Part shown: piece by piece, positions 1 through 11,300 of the stretch
Layout: each line of letters starts with the position of its first letter
How positions within the stretch are numbered: position 1 is the stretch's first letter
NCBI GenBank assembly: GCA_003573635.1
Contig: QUTJ01031806.1
Span: 1 to 20,463 of the forward strand
DNA from: Goniomonas avonlea
Taxonomy: Eukaryota; Cryptophyceae; Goniomonadida; Goniomonadaceae
Length of the DNA: 20,463 bases
Direction of reading: 5' to 3'
Position numbers and translations under genes: made by a program
Notes under the pieces: generated by a model
The model's input: only the letters and a program-made list of their open reading frames with translations
What the model was told of the DNA's origin: nothing
Databases searched by the model: none

Positions 1-3000
1 GAGGCGTCAACGTGGACCTCGGACAGTTCTGTGCGGTGCAAGTCTGTTGCGGGCGTGTCGACGGGTCGGCTTGTCGGGGCGACGTCAGGGTTGTTGGCTG
101 GCAGCGCGTCGTCTGCGGTGACGTACAACGGGCCTGGTCCCAGCAGCAGTGTCGTGTCGAACGGTGCGGCTACTGGGGCGATGAGTGTGACTGTTGTCGG
201 GTCAAGCGTCGGGGAGAGTGCCTACAGCGGGCGCGTGCGCGTTTCGGGGACCTCGTCAGAAGCCACGTCTTGGACGTCGGACAGCTCTCTGCGTGTCAAG
301 TCTGCTTTTGCAGTAACCTTGAGTACGCTGCGTGTTACTTCAGGCCACCTCCAACACAGCCTGTCCTTTTCGGCGACCTTTGATCAAGTCACTCCAAGTT
401 CTGTTGTCAGAGTCAATGGACCGTCGACGGGCGCAATCAGCGTCACTGTTGTCGGTCAGAACCTGGGCGCGGCTGTGTACTCGACTGTGGTTCGTGTTAC
501 TCAGACTCATTGTGCTGCCACACCTTGGATTTCTGAAAGTTCAGTGGTCTGTAAGCTCCCTGCGAGAAATGGGAGAAGTTTATCTGTCATCCTCACCTCT
601 GTTGGGCGACGTGATAGCTTGACCGTGTCTCTTACTGTTGACGGAGCTGTAATCAGTTCTGGCATTCCTGTGAACGCTCCGGCGACAGGTGCAGTGAGTG
701 TCACAGTGATCGGTTCCAATGTTGGGCTGCATTCGTACAGCGGGCGCGTGCGTCTCGTCGCCACCACGACTGGGTCGGTATTGTGGACCTCTGAGAGTTC
801 TCTCTGGTGTAAGCTCAGTGCCGGTGTTTCTCGAAGCAATGTTGTGTTGGTGACTTCCGCCCTTCTGGTCGGCAGCATGTCCGCTGCCATGACGTTCAAC
901 ACACCTGCTCCAAGCAGCTTCATCCGCGCCAACGTCCCTGCGACCGCTGCCATCAGCGTCACGATTGTCGGGTCTGTTGCTGGCACCAGCTCGTACTCGA
1001 GCCGCTCCCGTGCCGCCGGAAGCAGTGCAGACTCCACCGAGTGGTTTTCCGACAGTTGCATTCGCTGCAAGCTACACTCTTCGTTGCCGCCGGTCCGGCA
1101 CTTGGCTCTGACAACAGGCCTCCTCGCTGGCTCGACTTCGAACGCGATATCGTTTGACCGTTCCACTGCGAGCTCTGCTGTCGTTGTCAATGCTCCAACT
1201 ACAGGTTCCTCAAGTGTAACTGTTATTGGTCACGACCTTGGACAAGCACCCCTTTCTCATCGCGCTCGCGCCATTGGCTCAGCCTGCGCAGCGACTGTAT
1301 GGTCATCTGAGAGCTCTCTGCTGTGCAAGCTCTCTCAAGGTGTTCCCAAGTCTTTGGCGCTGTCAATGACTGTTGGGGCACAATCTGGATCAGTCACCCA
1401 AGCCTTTTCATGGAATGGTGTTGTCCCAAGCAGTGTTGTGCCCACCAATGGTGCGTCGACTGGTGCTCTCAGCGTGACTGTCATTGGGGCCAGTGCTTCC
1501 AAACATTCAACACTTCGAGCCAGGGTGCAGTTTTCTAGCGCTGAGACGACGCAATGGCTATCGTCGAGTTCCATCCTGTGTAAGTTGGGGCATGGTCTTA
1601 TCAGTTCGCGGCTTGTGACCGCAACTGTCGCCCTGGGTGTTGGCAGTGTCACCGCTGCTTTCTCCTTTGTGGTGCCTGGTCCAAGCAGCGCAACGCAGCA
1701 CAATGCCCCGGCGACCGGTTCCTCAACTGTGACTGTTGTTGGTTCGAGTTTCGCAGCTGCAGCCTTGAGTGGCCAGGTCCAGGGTCAACGGAGCTCGTGT
1801 GAAATCACACAATGGGTCTCTGACAGCTCCATGGTGGCCAAGGTTGTGACCGGATCATCACCGTGCCGAGCCTTGGTGGTCACTGTTGGAATTGGCGTCG
1901 GTACCATGTCACATGCTCTCACTTATACCGGACCGGGCACCAGTGCTGTCGTTGGCTCCAACGGTGCCGCAACGGGGGCTGCCAGTGTCACGGTTCTGGG
2001 CTCGAGCCTTCGTGGTGAGGCCTTCAGTAGCCGAGCTCGAGTCGATGCTTCCTCGAGCGAGGCTAGTTCGTGGACATCTGACAGCTCGCTGCGTTGCAAG
2101 TTACCGAGTGGTGTATCGATTTTGCGCTCGATGGTGCTAACCGCGGGTTTGCAAGCGGGATCGCTGTCCCACGGGTTTACCTTCGACGGCCCGAGCCTTA
2201 GCACAAGTGTCGCTCGCAACACGGCAACCACTGGCGCTCTAAGTGTAACAGTGGTGGGCAGAAACATGGGCGGTGCTCCTTTCAGTGCAACTGTTCGCAT
2301 CGGCGGCTCGACGGCAGGGACCACACTATGGACTTCGCAGAGCTCGATCAGGTGCAGGTCAGCTCACGGTATCGCTGCCTCTCGGAGGGAGCTCTCCACT
2401 GTTGGCCTTCAGCGTGGAAGCGCGACGCTGCCGTTCTCGTTCGCTGGTAGCGGGCCGAGCAGTGCTGCGACGACAAACAGCCCTGTCACTGGAGCCAGTA
2501 GTGTGACCGTCGTGGGTGTGAATTTTGGGACCTGGCGATCCTCCGGGTCGGTACGGGTCGACGGCACCACTATTCAGCTTACGTCGTGGGTCTCGGAAAG
2601 CGCTTTGCAATGCAAATTTGTTGCCGGGGGCTCTCGGCTGCTGTCTGAGATAGTCACCATCGCCGTCCGGAGTGGTAGTGTTACGCTCGCGCACACTTTC
2701 GACATGAGTGGATCGAGTAGTGTGGTTGCTTCCAATGCACCGACAACTGGAGCGACCAGGGTCACGGTGGTTGGTGCAAGCATGGGCATCTTCGACTCTA
2801 CCAGTCGCACTCGCTTGGGTTCGAGCCAATGTGTGGGTACCTTGTGGGCATCACAGAGCTCGCTGCGGTGTAAACCTAGCTCGGGCGTGGGTGCACTTCG
2901 AAGTGTCGTTCTGACCGTGGGGCTCCAGACTGGAAGTCGGTCGCAAGTTTTTTCGTTTGGGACAGTGGCCGGGAGCAGCATGCTTCGGTCCAATCAACCT

Positions 3001-4782
3001 GTCACAGGAGCAGTGTCCGTGACAGTTGTGGGATCGAATGTTGGCCATCAGCCTTCCTCAGCCCAGCTTCGTGTCGGAGCGAGCAGTTGGGGGTCGACAG
3101 TGTGGGCATCCGAAAGCGCCTTGCGGTGTAGATCGAGTAGCCTCGTGAGCAGAAGCCTTACCGTTGCTGTGACTGCAAGCGGTCGACCTGGGTCCGTGAC
3201 GCTGGCTATGACCATGGATGCTGCCAGCCCCAGCTCTGTCGTTCCTTCGAATGTTGCGGTGACAGGGGCGATGAGCGTCACAGTTGTTGGCTCTAATCTT
3301 GGTCAAGCTTCACACAGCAGTGCCGCGCGCGTCGCGAGGACTGGCCACGAATCTTCAACATGGTCGTCAGATACCGCACTGCGCTGCAGAACGGCCGCTG
3401 GCGTCGCTGGTTTTAGGACTGTTGGCATGACGGCAGGCCTTTCGGCCGGGAGTGTGTCCAGCGCAATGTCGTACAATAACCCCGGACCCAGCAGCAGTGG
3501 GGTAACCAACAGCCCAACAACGGGAGCGGTGAGCGTGACTGTTGTCGGTTTGAGCTTCGGCCTGACCTCCGCCTCGAGTCGCATCCGTGTCTCTGGTACA
3601 GGAGTCGGCGCAGTCCTCTGGGTCTCAGATTCAACTCTCACCTGCAAGCCCGTATCCTCAATTTCGGCTGGCCGTGGCCTTGTTGTCACTGCCGGTCTGC
3701 GATTCGGAAGCCTAACATCGGCACAGTCGTTCAATGGGCCGGCTGCCAGCTCCCTCGCACCTGCAAACCTTGCTGCGACTGGCGCCATGAGTGTGACAGT
3801 GGTTGGGACGCACATCGGAGTGCCGCGACAGAGTGGCAGAGTCCGTGTTGCGTTGTCCAGCTCTGAAGCATCAGTGTGGGTGTCCGATTCCTCCATCCGA
3901 GGTCGCACTCCACACGGACGGACGCCGTGCAGATGTGTCAGTCTAACCACCGGGATTCAATCCGGCTCTCTGACTGCTGCCTTTTCCAGGGACCGAGTAG
4001 CCATTTCAAGCGCCGTTTGGGTCAATGCACCCGTGACAGGTGCCGCTAGTGTCACGGTGCTTGGATCGAACCTGGGTGGGACTCTGTCGAGCGGACGTGT
4101 GCGTCTTGGTGGCAGCAGTCTTGAGGCCACGATGTGGTCGGTGGATAGCTCTGTGCGGTGCAAAGCATCTGGTGGGTCAGTGAGCCGCCCTGGGGTTGCT
4201 GTCACGGTGGGTTCGTCAGCCGGGAGTACGACTTATGCCTTCACCTTCGATGCGGCCGTGCCAAGCAGCGCTGTCAGAGCCAATGGGTGTGCAACTGGTG
4301 CTGTCAGTGTCACTGTGGTGGGCAAGAATGTGGGTCTGGCTGCTTACAGTGCCCAGATTCGAGTGGCCGGTTCCGGATCTCAGTCCACCCGTTGGGTTTC
4401 TGAGAGCTGTCTGCGCCTCAAGTTGGGCAGCCAGGTGTTCGATCGCAAGCAATTTGTGGCCACAGTGGCTGTGTCAGCGGGCACTGCGACGCTGGCGTTC
4501 ACCGTTGACGCTTCCCGTCCCTCTGGCGTGGTCAGGACCAATGTTCCGACGACGGCCGCGGCCAGCGTGACTGTGGTCGGCACGAACTTTGGTGAGGCGG
4601 TCACCAGCGGACGTGTTCGGTTTGCCCAGACTGGAGCTGAAAGCACCTCTTGGGCATCAGATTCTTCTGTAAACAGCAAAGCCGCGGCTGGTTACGGCGG
4701 GTGGCGCTGTTTCGCCACGTCGATCTCCAGGTCCCAGACGGTGGTGAGCTCCATCACGAACGTGTTCTCCTATGAAAAGCCT
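1..4782 (+). repeat. Array of 18 complete TIG-like repeats, 86 residues each
   Basis: Each unit carries N-x-x-x-TGA-x-SVTVVG-x-N-x-G, then W-x-S-[DE]-S-[SA]-x-x-CK, then a GS-[VL]-[ST] strand. The Asn codon that opens the motif lies at 160, 415, 673, 931, 1189, 1447, 1702, 1960, 2218, 2476, 2734, 2992, 3250, 3508, 3766, 4024, 4282 and 4540. Spacing is 258 bases for 15 of 17 intervals and 255 for the other two. Bases 1-150 are the end of an earlier unit. The modules resemble immunoglobulin-like TIG repeats known from giant surface proteins of several algal and protist groups. Confidence 0.92.
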
Positions 4783-5378
4783 GTGATCACAGCGGGAACT
4801 TTGCGTCTCCAAGGCGGTACGACGGCATCGCCGCCGTTAGGTGTCGTTGGCTCAACGACGGAGGGGGCCGACGTCCTTGTCTTCGAGGGCACCAACTTTG
4901 GGACCGATCCTCGTCAAATTCAGGTGTTCTATGGGCCGTTCTGGAACGCCACCAAGTACCCCTGCCTCGTGAACCACGACATCACTGTGACCACGCACTC
5001 AATGGTCTACTGTAACACCACTCCCGGTATCGGGTCCGCGCACACTTTCCGCATCGTGGTCGCTGGTCAGTGGGGCACTGGCACGGATCTCTTCAGCTAT
5101 CCCCCCCCCGAGATCTACAATCAGACACTTCTCCTTGTCGGCTCCGGTCAAAACAAGTCAACGCACGTGGTCGGGACGACCACCGTTGGCCATGTCGACC
5201 TGCTACAACTTGAAGGGCGAAACTTTGGACCGTCGTGGGAGCAAAGCACGATGTCCTTAACGTATGGGCCGGCATCCGCCCTCAATAAGTACGAGTGCGA
5301 TGTGGACCTCAGGCCAGGTGCCTCCAACCATCTGCAAGTCCGCTGCTGGGCGGACTCTGGAGTGGGCGTGTTCCATCG
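1..5378 (+). CDS. Exon 1 of the window (5' partial): TIG-like repeat array, IPT A, start of IPT B
   Basis: The first codon starts at base 1, and the reading frame runs without a stop for 1,792 codons, so the gene begins upstream. The GTG at 31 is an ordinary Val codon inside a repeat and is not a start. The exon holds the tail of one repeat, 18 full TIG-like repeats, a complete IPT domain (4783-5109) and most of a second. It ends after CAT CG at 5378 with donor GTGCGT, phase 2. Beyond that point the frame leaves IPT homology and meets a stop at 5467-5469, which is also the acceptor TAG. Splicing to 5470 restores the IPT sequence VFHRFAMTVGNQTTNATDAF. Confidence 0.9.
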
Positions 5379-8300
5379 GTGCGTGCCTCGTGATTCGTTG
5401 CCCCTGTATGCCCTGTTTTTACCTCTATCCGAGGATCTTGTTTTAATTAGTACTGACACGCTGTGGTAGGTTCGCGATGACTGTTGGCAACCAAACCACC
5501 AACGCCACCGATGCCTTCTCGTACCCACCTCCGATCATTCACACGGGCACCCTTCAAGTCAATTCTTGCACCTGCAGTGGCGTTTTCTGTCTCTGCAATT
5601 ATGGTGATAACTTGGGGCGGCGACATGTGTTCGGCACGTCCACTTACGGTGTCGCTGATGATATCACCTTCTGGGGACAAAACTTTGGGCCTTTGCCCTC
5701 TGATGTGAGTATGCTTGTTGTGTAGCAGTCCCTCTCGGTCTCTATCTCCCTCCCTCCCTCCCTCTCTTTCTCTCTCTCTCCCTCCCTCCCTCCCTCTCTT
5801 TCTCTCTCTCTCCCTCCCTCCCTCCCTCGTTCTCTTGAAAACTGCCCCGCATTTTCTTTCTCGTCTACGATGCGCTAACAGCGTGCGCAGCTCACTGTCA
5901 CCTTTGGGCCGGAACCTGGAGGAGTTCGTTACAATTGTTCCGTCGACGCGTCTGGAGTGCACGGAGGTTGGGGCAACTGGGAATTGGCCGACCATGTTCA
6001 TTTCCCACCCACGAACCACTCTCAGATCACCTGCCACATTCCTCCCGGAATCGGCATTCAGCACGTTTTCCGGGTCGAGGTCGGCAATCAGTCCGTCGTT
6101 GGGCGAGACTACTATTACTACCCGGCCCCCAAGCTGTATCCAGTGTCCCTGACGCGAGTGCAACCGTCCGTGCATGGCCCAACATCGAGTGTGAGCGCCA
6201 CCACGACCGCTGGCGGGGTTGACGTTCTCGAACTGCGAGGGTACAACATGGGACCATCGATCCAGAACGTCACTGTCACCTACGGGCCCAGTGGTAACCT
6301 CACCAAGTATCCTTGCGCCATCAACACAACTTTCGAGTTCGTGCGCTCGGCCACCTTGTCCATAATCCAGTGTGCAACCTCAGCCGGGATTGGTGCTTCG
6401 CTGCGGATGCGTGTCGCCGCTGGTGGTCAGTGGGTGGATAGCACTGATATCTTCAGCTATCCGTTCCCCATCATCAACCCGGTGAGCCTCAAGCTCAACA
6501 ACGCCACCGCAGCAAGTGTGGTCACTGGCAACACCACCCTCGGGAACGACCTTCTCGAGCTGACTGGGAGCTACTTCGGACCAAATCCCTCCGATCTCGT
6601 GGTTACGTTGCGCCGGTGGAACTCGAGATTCGTCTTCCGTTGTGCCATCGATGCATCGTCTCCAATTCCCGGCTTCTCCCTGCTGCGATTCCGAACGCCT
6701 CCCGGTGTGTTTTGCATCGCAGCTCGTTGTAGCATTGTCGTTTGCCATTGTAGCATTGTGTTTTTCTTTTCTTCCCTTGTGCACCCGCTGACAGTGGTTT
6801 CTCGTGCAGGGGTTGGTAACATGCTCAGCATCTACGTCGATGCTGGAGGCCAGGAGGCACTCTCTCCTGACACTTTCAACTATCCGGTTGCTGCCTCTGT
6901 TGGCACAACAGACACCGATCCGGCCGAGTCCATCGCATTTGGAACTGGTCTGAGCAATGCTGTTGCAGGCATGGCTGCCCAGTTCACAGTACAGAGTGTG
7001 TCTAAGTTTGGGTCCCTGCATTCGCTCGGTGGCCTCCAATGGGAGGTCAGTACTTCCCCCTCCCTTCTCCTCCGCCCTGAACTTGAGTCTGTTTTTCGTT
7101 TGTATGCCACCCACGCTGACGCCCTTGTTGTATCAGGTGTCACTGCGCGGGCCCGTTGTTATTGCGGGGACCATCTTTGACCACGCAGACGGAGCCTACA
7201 CGACGTCCTTCACGGCCACTGTTGCTGGCGACTATATCGTCGGCGTCGCGCTCAAACCCCTGCTGCAGCCAACCAAGGGGAGCCCGTATGCACTTGTGGT
7301 GGCACCACACCCGACAGTCGCCCCTCGGGAATGTACCATTTCAGGCCTGAACGTGTTCGCGACAACTGGTCACGTCCTTGAATTCACTTTGCATGCACGA
7401 GACGTGTACGGAAACCAGGCCTCAGCTGCAACTAACAGCTTCTCTGTTGCAGTCTCTGGACCACAGATCATTCCTGCTCCGGTCGTGCGTGCGACAACAG
7501 TGGGTGGCGTGTTCGCATCAAACATCAGTGCCACCACCACCGGCTGGTATACCATCGACTCCACTTACAGTGGGGTTGTGCTCTCTGGTAGTCCTTACCG
7601 CGCGTACTTTGGTGCGTCGCTACCCGACCCGGAGCTGTCCATTCGCACAGGAAGTGGCCACAGCACTGCTGGTGTGCCTGGGTCGTTCGAGTTGCAAATG
7701 ATCGATTACTTCGGGAACAACAGGACCATGGGTGGCGACACCTTCACTGTCACTGCCGTCGGCCCCTCAGTGGTCTCTGGGGTGGCCGCCGACCTGGGCA
7801 CTGGTCGCTATGGAATCAGCTACACCATCACGACTTCGGGGGCCTACAGTATTCACGTTGCCTTCCAAGGCGTCTCTGCGCTGCACGGCAGCCCCTTCGC
7901 CATCAACATTCAACCCGCGACGGCGGCTAGTAGGGGCACCGTGGTTGTCGGCGCTGGAGTTTGCGCTGTTGTTGCTGGGCTGTCGGGCACCTTCCAAATT
8001 CAGGCCCGTGACTCGTACGGCAACAGTGCAACAACGATGCCTGACAGCTTCGCAATTGCCATCTACGCGTCTGCGGGGTCTACCGAAGCTGCCAAGCTGC
8101 CAGCAACGCAAGTCACTGTCGCAGATGCGTCCTCCGCCACCGCCACCCTTGTGAATGTCGCGTACACATCGACGCTCGCTGGCGCTCATACAGTCGCCAT
8201 TCAGTACAAGGGCGCTCATCTTGAACTGAGCCCGTTCGCGGCGGTGGTGTATCCGGCGGCTGCATCTGCTTCACTGTCTATCGTCACTGGACGAGGTGTT

Positions 8301-11300
8301 GCTGGCGGTGTCGTAAACACGCCCTTGTCACTGTCAGTGAAAGCCCGAGATCAATTCGGGAACTACCAGACCATGGGAGGGGAGCCCTTCCTGGTCACCG
8401 TCACGGCTGGATCGTCGGTGCTGTCCTCACCCATCGATGATAAGCAGGACGGGACGTACGTCGCGTCCTACACTCCCACGTCCACGGGCTCGCTGACAGT
8501 CACTGTCGCGCTCTCCGGTGCCAATGTTGGCGGGTCTCCTTTCAGTGCCAGCGCAGTCTCGGCCGTGAGTCCCGTCTCCGCCGCCAAGAGCTTTAGCGAA
8601 GGCGCTGGTGTTTCTATTGCAACAGTGGGCGTCCGGGCTGACTTTGTTGTTCAAGCCGTTGATAGTGGCGGTCTCTACCTCTCCTCAGGAGGGGTCGACC
8701 TCACAACCTCTTTTGTTCAAGGACCACCGGGTTTCATCTCAAGCTTTAGCACGGGAGTTTCGGTATGGGACAACGGGGAAGGGAGCTACGCTGCGTATTA
8801 CACTTTAACCCTTGCCGGTGCCTACTCGCTCAGTGTCACCATGGGCGGCAGGTCCATTTCTGGCGCGCCATTCACTGTTTACGTGTCGCCTGGGGCGGCC
8901 GTTGCTTCTTCCTCCACCTTCCCCGCCACGACCGCCACAGCAACCGCCGGGGTTGCCCTCACCTTGACCCTGACTGCGCGAGATGTGTTCGGCAACGTTC
9001 GCCCTGCTGTCAAAGATGTTGACCGCTTTACTGGCCGGTTCGTTGGACCTGTCAGCATTGACGCTACGGTCACCGACCTCGGGAGCGGGTCACATTGGCT
9101 CGAGGCGATCCTCACTCTCAGTGGGCGTTACACAGTCACAACTGCCCTTTTGGCTAAGGTTGGCGGGGGGTCGAGTCCTGGCCCGACCACCACTGTGGAT
9201 GTCGTCGCCGCCGTCTCCGCTCCGTCTGTCGCGCTTGTGACCGGGGCAGGACTCAGCACCGCTATTGCTGGCACGCAGACCTCAGTGTGGGTGACCGTGC
9301 GCGATGCCTACGCCAACGTTGCCGATGCGCGTGGGGCCGTTGGGTGGGGAGGCTCCATGACCCCACCCGCAGCAGAATTTAGTGTGAGCGCTGGCTCCAC
9401 TGCTGGTCGCGTTGTTGTCACCTACTTGGTCACTGGCGCTGGCACCTATTCTCTCGTTGTGCTCGGTGACGGCAAAACAGCTTCACTGTCTTCTGTCACG
9501 GTCACCCCTGGGGCACCTGTGGCTTCGATGGCTTCTCTTTCAATATCAACCAGCTCGGCCACCGCTGGTGTTAGCACAACCTTGACGCTGAGTGCGCGTG
9601 ACGAGTGGGGCAACTCTGTTTCTCCCAAGGGAAGCGATTGGGCCCTCCAAGCCACTGGCGCTGCGACTGTCAATCTCGCTGTCGCAGATCCCCCAGCCGC
9701 TGCCTCGGTTGCTTGGGTGCCCGAGAAGGAAGGACTGTACTCGGTGCGCGCGCTGTTGCTTGGTGCTGGTGTAGCCGGCACACCACTGTCTGTGTCAGTG
9801 GCCCCTGGCGTTGCATATGGTCCCATGTGCGGGGCTTGGGGCGGTCAGCTCCCCTTGTCCGACCTGGTCGCGGGCTCCAGCCTCACCTTGATGATCTTGG
9901 TGCGAGACCGATTTGGCAACGGCGCGAGCCCGTCCTCGCTCTCGTCGTACTCGTCGCTCGAATCCAACCCCAACGTTACCGTCGCAAATCAAATCGCCAC
10001 CCTGGTGGCGCCCCCTGAGCCTTCGGTCTTCGCGGTCTCGGTGTCGCTAACTCGTGCGGGTGTCTACAGACTTGCGATTGAGTCCACCCCTGGCGCTCTG
10101 CACGTGTCTGGCTCGCCTTTCCGCCTCACAGTCGTTGCGCGCGCCCTGGATTCTGCCGCGTCCTCGACCATCGTCCCGACCATCGTCACCGCCGGGATCC
10201 CCACAAGCGTGAGGATCGTGCCACGCGACGATTTCGGCAATTTCGCCAATAGTGGTGCTTTTGCTAAGCTGCCGTCGATTGCTGTGAGCGCGCAGCATGG
10301 TGGGCTCCCGTCCCTTCCGGCACTCTTTGGCATCGTGTCGGGCGTGACGGCGCAAGGGGCCTACTCCATGTCGTTGACAGCCACTGTGGCCGGCAACTAC
10401 ACGACAACAGTGACGCTCAACGGTGACACAGTCGGTGGCAGCGGCGCAATCTTCGTGGTCGTCGCCGGCGCCTTGCACCTCCCTAGCTGTGTCCTGAGTC
10501 CACCTTCGGCATCCGTAAGCGCGGGCATCGACATACCCGTCGTCGTAGCAGCCCGGGACGCCTTCGGCAACGCGCGGCCAGCGGGCGGCGCAGCTCTCTC
10601 TGTCGTCTTCGACGCGGTCGGCGCCTTCTCGCCTCGTCGCGTTGAAAGCCTTGGCAACAGTTGGAGCGGCTCCTTCTCTCTGTCGCGAGCAGGAGGATAT
10701 CAGATCTCGGTCAACTCTGGGTTACCCCCCGTGCATGTTCACGGGTCACCGTTGTCGCTGACTGTGGTTCCGTTCGCCGTGTCGCCGACTACGACACTCA
10801 TCGAAGGCAGCGGTGTCCTGGGCGGGCAAATCAACGTGCTTGCGACCTTCAGCTTGGTGCCGCGTGATTCATTCGGGAACTCCCGTACCACTGGCGACAA
10901 TTTTGTTGTGACGGTCTTCAAGGGCACCGAGACTGTTCCCGTCGCCCTCGCCCTTGGCACCTCGCCTGGCACCATGGATGTGAGCTGGACTCCGGCCGCG
11001 GAAGCCAGCTATCAGATTCACATCAAGGTTGACGGTGTTCACCTGTCTGGGTCCCCTCTGACTGCTCAGGGAGTGTCGACTCTTGGCGCTCCGACGGCCT
11101 TGCGGTCGTATATCCAAACGCCGATTTCGTCCACTGTCTCCGAGCTCAAGTCGAGCGTCACCGTTCGCGTTGCTGATGCATCGGGCTTCTTGTTCACATC
11201 AACGCCCAGCCCCGTCCCGACGCTCACCCTCGCCCTGGAGTCTGGACCGCCCACGACGTTCACGATCTCGGACAACAAGGACGGAACCTTCAAGGCGTCG

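Larger units (their letters stand above)
5534..6130 (+). other. IPT/TIG domain C (split by intron 2), with extra Cys cluster
   Basis: Core DDITFWGQNFGPLPSD|LTVTFGP, then a longer insert (GVHGGWGNWELADHVHFPP) and CHIPPGIGIQHVFRVEVGNQ. It differs from its sisters by a four-Cys stretch near 5562-5598. Confidence 0.84.

Noticed and set aside
31-33. GTG as a possible start codon
   Set aside because: The frame and repeat homology continue upstream to base 1 (W-x-S-D-S-S motif), so this is an internal Val.
1-4782. CRISPR-like or satellite array because of the regular 258-base spacing
   Set aside because: The units are diverged at DNA level, keep one reading frame and encode conserved protein motifs.
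5101-5109. Run of nine C as a frameshift or sequencing error
   Set aside because: It encodes PPP in the closing motif SYPPP, and the frame stays right on both sides.
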